A stretch of 64,000 nucleotides of DNA from Alteraurantiacibacter aestuarii (GTDB taxonomy: Bacteria; Pseudomonadota; Alphaproteobacteria; Sphingomonadales; Sphingomonadaceae). Under the pieces are notes generated by a model that worked only from the letters and a program-made list of their open reading frames with translations, had not been told where the DNA came from and did no database searches. The DNA is taken from assembly GCF_009827405.1 (NCBI RefSeq), contig NZ_WTYY01000001.1, positions 62,001-126,000 on the forward strand, given 5' to 3'. Of this stretch, positions 61,529-64,000 are shown piece after piece; positions within the stretch are counted from its first letter, which is position 1; each line of letters begins with the position of its first letter. A program made the position numbers and the translations under genes.

Positions 61529-64000
61529 CAATTCGCCTCCGGCAGAAGGACATAGAGACCAATTATGTCGGCAGGCAGAACCGGCGTGACCTTTACGGTT
61601 GCGCCGCCACCCGCCGCCTCGGTCAATCGAAGGTGATCGTCGGACAGCGTCGCAGCTCTTTCCACTGCAAGCTTGCGGATTGCCTGCTGATAGGTTTCCA
61701 ACCTCCCCAGAGCGTTTTCGATCTGCCGCGTTCTGGCTGCCGGGTCGATATCGCTGCTGGCCTGCGCCTCGAGCAGCTCAAGCGCTTCAACGCCCTCAGC
61801 TGTGGCCTCATTGCTAATGCCAGTGAACGCGATTCCCACCGCTTCCTCTGCCAAAAGCAGGCGGTTCGTGCGGCCACTTGTTACCAGCTGAAAACGCAGC
61901 CGCAGTAGCAAGAGCGTGGTCATTTGGCTGACATCAGGTGTGCGCCAGACGCCCGCACGTCCTAGCGGATTGCCTTCTGCGCCGATCGGATCGAGCGCGC
62001 CTTCGGCCAATGTTTCGGCAAGAACGGCCACTATCGGATGAACTCTGCCGACATGTGTGACATTCGGTCTGAGGTCATCAGCAAAACTTATCTTCCTGGT
62101 GCCCTTCAGCCCGCGAACGGACAGCTGATCCCGCATTGTTTCGGGCAGCGAATCCAGATGCGCCAGCGTGAAATCTCCTTTGCGTTCCAGCGGAGCCTGC
62201 ACTCTTCTCAGCGCCCGATCAGTGAATCGCGCGACCTCTTCCGGCCCGCCGTTCAGTGCCCGCATCCTGCGCCATTCGGGGATCACTTCGTCGGGCTTGA
62301 GCGCACCCTGAGCATAACGAGCTCGGCTGGCCTTGGCGCCCTCCGCCGTGTCGCGCCACGCCATCTCGAAGCGCTCAGCCGATGTATCGAAGTCAAAGAC
62401 GTACTGGGTTCGCGAGCCATCATTGCGCAGCAGCACAGCCTGCATGAGCGCAGAAGTCACACTATCCTGGTCCTCAGGCATCGGCACATTGACGCCGGTT
62501 GCCTTCTCGATCTCCTTGGCCTTGCGGATGATTACATTGAGGACCGCGCCATCGATTGCGCTGTTCTCTCCATACATCATGACTGAGCGGACAATTTCCG
62601 CTTGTTGACCGAACCGGTCAACCCGACCTTCGCGCTGTTGGTGACGCGTCGGGTTCCAGCTCAGATCATAATGGACCACAGTATCGAATGCGCTCTGCAG
62701 ATTGATCCCTTCTGAAAGGCAATCGGTCGCAACCAGGATGCGCTTGTCATGGGCCTCCAGTGCGGCCACCCGTTCACGCCGCTCGTCGGGGGTCAGAGTC
62801 CCGGTCACCACAGCCACTTCGAACTTGGGATATGTCTCGCGCAGAACCTCGCCGAGAGCTTCGGCCGTGGCAATGAATCTGCAAAAGATGACCGGATTTG
62901 CGCCCTGCTTCAGCAAGGGCGTAAGTTCTGCCAAAAGAGCGCGGACCTTCGGATCTTCATCGCGCCTTCCATCAAGCCGATGAGCTGTATCGATGAGTCG
63001 GCTGAGAACCGTCTGCTCCTCACTCGCCTCGATCGCCGTAGCCGGCTCAATGTCGCCTTCGTCCATCACACCGTCTTCCGCATCGAACACAACCGGTTCA
63101 ATCGCTGTGGCATCTGAGGTTCCGCTCAACCGATTGGTCAGTGCACTGGCCGCAGCAGCCGGAGATGAGCCCACGCAGCGCATCAGAGCAAGAGTGCCCC
63201 AGAAAGCTAGCCGCCGCGTCTTTTTGTCCGCGCCAGCACGTTCGGTCACTTCAAGACAGTAGTCGAGCACGTCCTCCTGAAAGGTTGCGAAGTCCCCTGA
63301 AAGGGCATATGGAGCCTCCTTGGTTTCGTGACGAGCGAAGGCACGCTTCTCTTCCCAGCTGTCCTGAATGTCCGGCCTGCGGCGTTGGACGAAGTGCTGC
63401 GCCAAGCGCCTGGCATAACGCTCGCGGGCATTGGCATCCCCTGCCTCTGGTCCGCCAGTCAGATCCGCATGGATCAGCCCGAGAAGGCGGTCGTAAGCTG
63501 CAACATCACCGCTATGCGGGGTTGCTGTCAGCAAAAGCAGATGGCGGTCCGGATCAGAGGCGAGAGACTGGAGAAGTTCGAAGCGCTGGTGTTTGCCGCG
63601 CTCTCCCCCAACGCATGTATGTGCTTCATCGACGATAACGAGCGGAGGGCACGCGCGAGCGAAATCATCGCGGCGGCTATCAGCCTTGATATAGTCTAGG
63701 CTGACTACCGTGAATGGATAGGCCTCGAACAGGCTCTGGGAAGTGGGAAGTCCGCGCTCGAGACTGCGCGCTCGCGCTGATGTCACCGCGACCGCATCCA
63801 CATCAAACTTCTCAGCCAGCTCTGTCACCCATTGGTCGACCAGATGCGGCGGACACAGGACCGCAAAACTATCGACTGTCCCGCGGTCGAGCCATTCTCT
63901 CAGGATCAATCCCGCTTCGATCGTCTTTCCGATCCCCACATCATCGGCAATAAGTAGGCGCGCAACCGATTGCTTGAGCGCCACCATCAGGGGGACCAGC
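61528..64000 (-). CDS. SNF2-type DEAH helicase, 5' end beyond the window (DrmD/BrxHII-like)
   Basis: At least 823 residues; the reading frame runs through the window edge (VPLMVALKQSVARLL before the ATP site), so the true start lies outside. Walker A is ADDVGIGKTIEAGLIL, the DEAH box VIVDEAHTC, motif III LLLLTATPHSGD, and the C-terminal RecA lobe has FCRFIATAEALGEVL, ATDCLSEGINLQ and QREGRVDRFGQ. About 350 further C-terminal residues follow. This is the pattern of DISARM DrmD or BREX BrxHII helicases. It is directly coupled to the methylase. Confidence 0.9.
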   Translation of the reverse strand, partial: LVPLMVALKQSVARLLIADDVGIGKTIEAGLILREWLDRGTVDSFAVLCPPHLVDQWVTELAEKFDVDAVAVTSARARSLERGLPTSQSLFEAYPFTVVSLDYIKADSRRDDFARACPPLVIVDEAHTCVGGERGKHQRFELLQSLASDPDRHLLLLTATPHSGDVAAYDRLLGLIHADLTGGPEAGDANARERYARRLAQHFVQRRRPDIQDSWEEKRAFARHETKEAPYALSGDFATFQEDVLDYCLEVTERAGADKKTRRLAFWGTLALMRCVGSSPAAAASALTNRLSGTSDATAIEPVVFDAEDGVMDEGDIEPATAIEASEEQTVLSRLIDTAHRLDGRRDEDPKVRALLAELTPLLKQGANPVIFCRFIATAEALGEVLRETYPKFEVAVVTGTLTPDERRERVAALEAHDKRILVATDCLSEGINLQSAFDTVVHYDLSWNPTRHQQREGRVDRFGQQAEIVRSVMMYGENSAIDGAVLNVIIRKAKEIEKATGVNVPMPEDQDSVTSALMQAVLLRNDGSRTQYVFDFDTSAERFEMAWRDTAEGAKASRARYAQGALKPDEVIPEWRRMRALNGGPEEVARFTDRALRRVQAPLERKGDFTLAHLDSLPETMRDQLSVRGLKGTRKISFADDLRPNVTHVGRVHPIVAVLAETLAEGALDPIGAEGNPLGRAGVWRTPDVSQMTTLLLLRLRFQLVTSGRTNRLLLAEEAVGIAFTGISNEATAEGVEALELLEAQASSDIDPAARTRQIENALGRLETYQQAIRKLAVERAATLSDDHLRLTEAAGGGATVKVTPVLPADIIGLYVLLPEAN

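Larger units (their letters stand above)
49655..64000. mobile_element. Putative genomic/defence island beside tRNA-Leu (right end not in window)
   Basis: From the tRNA end onward all genes are accessory: a large serine recombinase with DUF2924/DUF3489, hypothetical proteins, a nuclease-NACHT protein, and a helicase-methylase-HNH operon. Several stretches (54.3-56.3 kb and 57.7-59.2 kb) are visibly more AT-rich than the rest of the window. I did not find a second copy of the tRNA 3' end, so the exact attachment core and right boundary are unknown. Large serine recombinases may also use non-tRNA sites, so the tRNA as attachment site is an inference. Confidence 0.65.

Noticed and set aside
54327-64000. 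A complete DISARM or BREX system
   Set aside because: Only a DrmD/BrxHII-like helicase and a DrmMI/PglX-like methylase are visible. No drmA/B/C, pglZ, brxA/B/C or brxL is present in the window, so the full system cannot be claimed.
49860-64000. Prophage
   Set aside because: A large serine recombinase is present, but there are no structural, lysis, replication or packaging genes in the visible part; an island is a better description.

Overview
The window looks like the chromosome of a GC-rich alphaproteobacterium of the order Sphingomonadales, most likely the Erythrobacteraceae/Sphingomonadaceae. This is an inference from protein style and gene content: GroESL under a CIRCE operator, a CDC48-type AAA+ ATPase, a two-subunit 3-oxoacid CoA-transferase, bifunctional PutA, an FtsEX operon and a DUF2975/XRE pair. 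No species can be assigned from the sequence alone.

Positions 1-49,654 are ordinary core chromosome. 0-6.6 kb holds a DUF418 gene end, then a minus-strand cluster: scoA, a HAD-like lipoprotein, scoB, a GST, a TPR-sulfotransferase and an MFS transporter. 6.6-14 kb has a possible small RNA with a strong terminator, the CDC48-type ATPase, an MscS channel, polA and a small lipoprotein. 14-20.7 kb has a beta-lactamase-like serine hydrolase, an exported methyltransferase-like lipoprotein, groEL-groES with CIRCE, a MATE exporter and a lipoprotein cytochrome c. 20.7-33 kb holds rplJ-rplL on the minus strand and rpoB-rpoC on the plus strand. They are split by a DUF2975/XRE/micropeptide operon and a 290-bp element bounded by inverted repeats. 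33-49.5 kb has an Old-Yellow-Enzyme homologue, gltX, a ZnuD-like TonB receptor with a possible Zur operator, dcd, putA, an MBL hydrolase, an Nmad3-like protein, and a tightly packed ftsE-ftsX-ydcF-plsC operon.

At 49,568 a tRNA-Leu(GAG) gene marks a sharp change to accessory DNA that runs to the window end. Next to it is a large serine recombinase translationally coupled to DUF2924 and DUF3489 genes, a recurring integration module. Behind it come a possible nuclease-like protein, a small zinc-ribbon protein, and a PD-(D/E)XK-NACHT fusion with the layout of a bacterial anti-phage NLR (bNACHT/Avs-like). The last part is a minus-strand operon joined by 1-4 nt start/stop overlaps: SNF2-type helicase (cut by the window end), 1287-aa N6-adenine methylase, two unknown proteins of 93 and 94 aa, and an HNH nuclease.

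The helicase-methylase pair resembles DrmD-DrmMI of class 1 DISARM or BrxHII-PglX of BREX. No other gene of either system is in the window, and the small-small-HNH tail does not match either published layout as I know it. Together with the NACHT protein this is a credible defence island, and it is the best place to look for something undescribed.
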